A stretch of DNA of 64,000 nucleotides from Leptasterias polaris. Taxonomy: Eukaryota; Echinodermata; Asteroidea; Forcipulatida; Asteriidae. Position 1 is the first letter of the stretch; each line of letters opens with the position of its first letter. Below the pieces are notes generated by a model. It saw only the letters and a list, made by a program, of their open reading frames with translations. It was not told where the DNA came from and searched no databases. Position numbers and translations under genes: made by a program. Shown one piece after another: positions 61,922-64,000 of this stretch. The DNA lies in NCBI GenBank assembly GCA_037783415.1, contig JAZGTN010000047.1, positions 372,001 to 436,000 of the forward strand, written 5' to 3'.

Positions 61922-62288
61922 AGGTATCAAACAGGATTGGTAAGGCTAAAAACATCATTGTTGAACTTAAGTCTGAATTAGCTACTGATTGAAAAGTTCA
62001 TACTAGAACCCTTTTTACTGCCTTTTTTCAGTGAGAAATTTCCCTCTGAAATGAACTCTGGTTCGAGAAAACTGTAATCTGAAACCTGAACAAATCACAA
62101 CAGCTGATTTTGGTCAATGTTTACACGCTGAAAATTGTGCACAGTTTTCCCGCTATTTTCTCCTGACTCACACAACGGATTGAGCCCAAACTTTCACAGG
62201 TTTGTTATTTCATGTATGTGGTTGATCACTCAAAACATGAACACTGTCTGTGGCTATTTTACCATCTCACCAATCCTGTACAATACCT
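61922..62288 (+). mobile_element. TTAA element, family C, copy with intact right end
   Basis: AGGTATCAAACAGGATTGG / CCAATCCTGTACAATACCT followed by TTAA. Matches 2747-3112 over its length. Confidence 0.83.
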
Positions 62289-62544
62289 TTAATACATCGT
62301 TATTTGCACACACAAAATTGTCGCTCATACCACGAACCGACCTAACTCGTACACAGTATTTAAAAAACGTGTTTGGAGAAAATCACGATTGAAGTTGCAC
62401 TTTTTTTCAAACTGTTGTTTTGGGGTCTGCTAACTATTTGTATATAATTGTTTAAAGACAAAAATAAAGCCGACTACTTTATTAATACAGAACTGTCAAT
62501 TTCATTTAATCCCTGCAACTATTTTAATTAGTAAATAATACCTA

Positions 62545-62960
62545 AACAGATAGGTCACTTTGTGAAAATGAAAAACCTAGTTTTGCCCGCACAGCGCCGT
62601 GTACAAACCAATGCATAATAGAGACCTATCTAGATGGGTCACTTTGTAAAAATACTACGCTTCGAGTTAGGTCACTTCGTGGTACGCAAATTTTACACGC
62701 GCGCCCGAACTGCGCGCTCTGTAACACACAGTACATCATTGGTAAAGTGGCGTATCTAGATAGGTCACTTTGTGAAAAGACAAAACGGCAAATCTAGTGA
62801 TACGTCGTTTTTAGTAATTAGTGTAATTACGAAACTACTACGTATTTAGTTCTGAAACTTGCTGAAAATGTTAACCGTAATGAGTATATTAATAATTTGT
62901 AAAAAAAATTATTTGCAAAAGTGCATTTTTTTCCAGTTAAGTCAGTTCGTGGTACAAGTG
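62545..62960. repeat. Cluster of AGGTCACTTTGTG/AGGTCACTTCGTGGTAC motifs
   Basis: AGATAGGTCACTTTGTGAAAA near 62550 and 62757, GATGGGTCACTTTGTAAAAA near 62633, GTTAGGTCACTTCGTGGTAC near 62664, AAGTCAGTTCGTGGTAC near 62938, and an inverted form, ACCACGAACCGACCTAACTC, near 62331. Spacing is irregular. Nature unknown. Confidence 0.6.
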
Positions 62961-63836
62961 ACGAAATGTAGACTCCCATTCCATTACAATCTCAAAATAC
63001 AGAAGTAAAAAAGGCAACCCTACGCCCAAAGGAAAAAAACAGCTTTGATTTTGCATGCAAAGCACATATAACTTTCAGCTGTGGGTCAGTAACCAGACAC
63101 TGGTTATAAATATTCAACCACTGCAGGAGATTTCAGACTGACTGAAATTGAGAGCGACAGAATCTAGGATCTGTTGGATTCTATCGTCTCTGTTTATCTC
63201 AGCTGGATAGATCCTTCCTGCCGCTGAATGCCCTATAAATGTCACCTTCATTCACCCACTTGTCAGAAGAAGAAACGCTTCTTGAAAAGATTGTGGGTAT
63301 GGTTGACGTTTTGTATTTATCCATCTGCGTTTCATTCTTGATTTTATAATGGGAGTTTCATTCTTCATTTTACAGATTAATCATTCATTCTAATGGAGTT
63401 AAAATAGGGGAGTAATTCCTTAAGCCAGTGCCATAAGGTCGTTAATTGCAATTTCATATTAGTAATTATCAAAAGGGTGTTCAAAGAAAAATGTGTAAAA
63501 AATTGTCTAGATTTTTCTTATGATTCTTTTACTCCGAAGACCACTCTTGATTCAATTAATTCCATAATACAAGCAACTCCAAAAACATGCAAAACCAATT
63601 TGATGCAATCCATACAAACTGCACTAATGATCTTTTACTTTTTTAGTCCTGAGCTGAAACATGGGGGGGGGGGGGGGGGGGGGGGATATGAAACTGATTA
63701 GAGTCTCTTCTCAAATTTAGGGTCTGCGTTTCAGATAACACTCCCCCTTCAAGAATGATTACCATGTTTACATCACCACAAACAGACAGCCATAGGTTAA
63801 TGCTACGTCTTGCATCCATTGATTGGAAGATCAACA
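62961..63836. other. No supported gene
   Basis: AT-rich, with a G run at 63663-63685. Nothing recognised. Confidence 0.4.
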
Positions 63837-64000
63837 CGGCCCAATTTCATAAAGCCTGTAAGCACAAAAACTTGCTAAGCACAGACAAATATTGCTTAGC
63901 AGAAACTGGTTACCAGCCAAAACTCTGTAAAGTTTACATTGTTGTGACTGGTCCCCCACTAATTTTTTTGCTTAGCATATAAATTTGCTAAGCAGTATTT
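63837..64000. mobile_element. GGGCCCAATTTCAT-type MITE, cut by the window edge
   Basis: Starts CGGCCCAATTTCATAAAGCC and continues with GCTTAGCA/TGCTAAGC words as in 56736-56934. Its right end is outside the window. Confidence 0.75.

Overview
The window is animal (metazoan) nuclear DNA: spliced genes with GT-AG introns, tRNA-derived SINEs, many terminal-inverted-repeat elements and several satellites. The two identifiable loci and the repeat style fit a marine invertebrate deuterostome, most likely an echinoderm (an inference; no single feature proves it). Only about 4% of the window is protein coding that I can support.

Layout. (1) 1-537: 3' end of a ferritin gene on the + strand (last exon 397-537), its upstream intron filled by a 15/16-bp minisatellite. 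(2) 538-3646: intergenic, with a 22-bp minisatellite and three short inverted-repeat elements in a row. (3) 3647-19989: one nearly perfect 25-bp satellite of about 654 units, a quarter of the window, grown inside the third copy of an older degenerate repeat. (4) 22596-about 25080: a complete second ferritin gene on the + strand: TATA box, iron-responsive element, three coding exons, 171 residues with all ferroxidase ligands. The two ferritins share an intron position and strand and are tandem paralogues about 22 kb apart, separated by the satellite. (5) 24900-31736: gene-free, with many short transposon-like repeats. (6) 31737-57192: a large - strand gene for an ankyrin-repeat/BTB protein, homologous to vertebrate ABTB2 and BTBD11 (ABTB3). 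Fifteen coding exons with matching phases give 741 residues up to the stop; the 5' exon(s) were not found and probably lie beyond 64000. (7) 57193-64000: upstream flank or first-intron sequence of that gene, with repeats only.

The genes do not form a pathway: ferritin stores iron, and the ankyrin-BTB protein is probably a ubiquitin-ligase adaptor or scaffold. What unites the region is repeat biology. At least 17 elements are flanked by TTAA or have ends adjoining TTAA, several share one TTAA, and one is nested in another. Three arrays have visibly grown inside older repeats (the 25-bp satellite, a 26-bp array in a SINE, a 21/22-bp array in a MITE), and for two of these an unexpanded relative lies in the same window. 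Arrays or elements come within 5-60 bp of several splice sites of the ankyrin-BTB gene.
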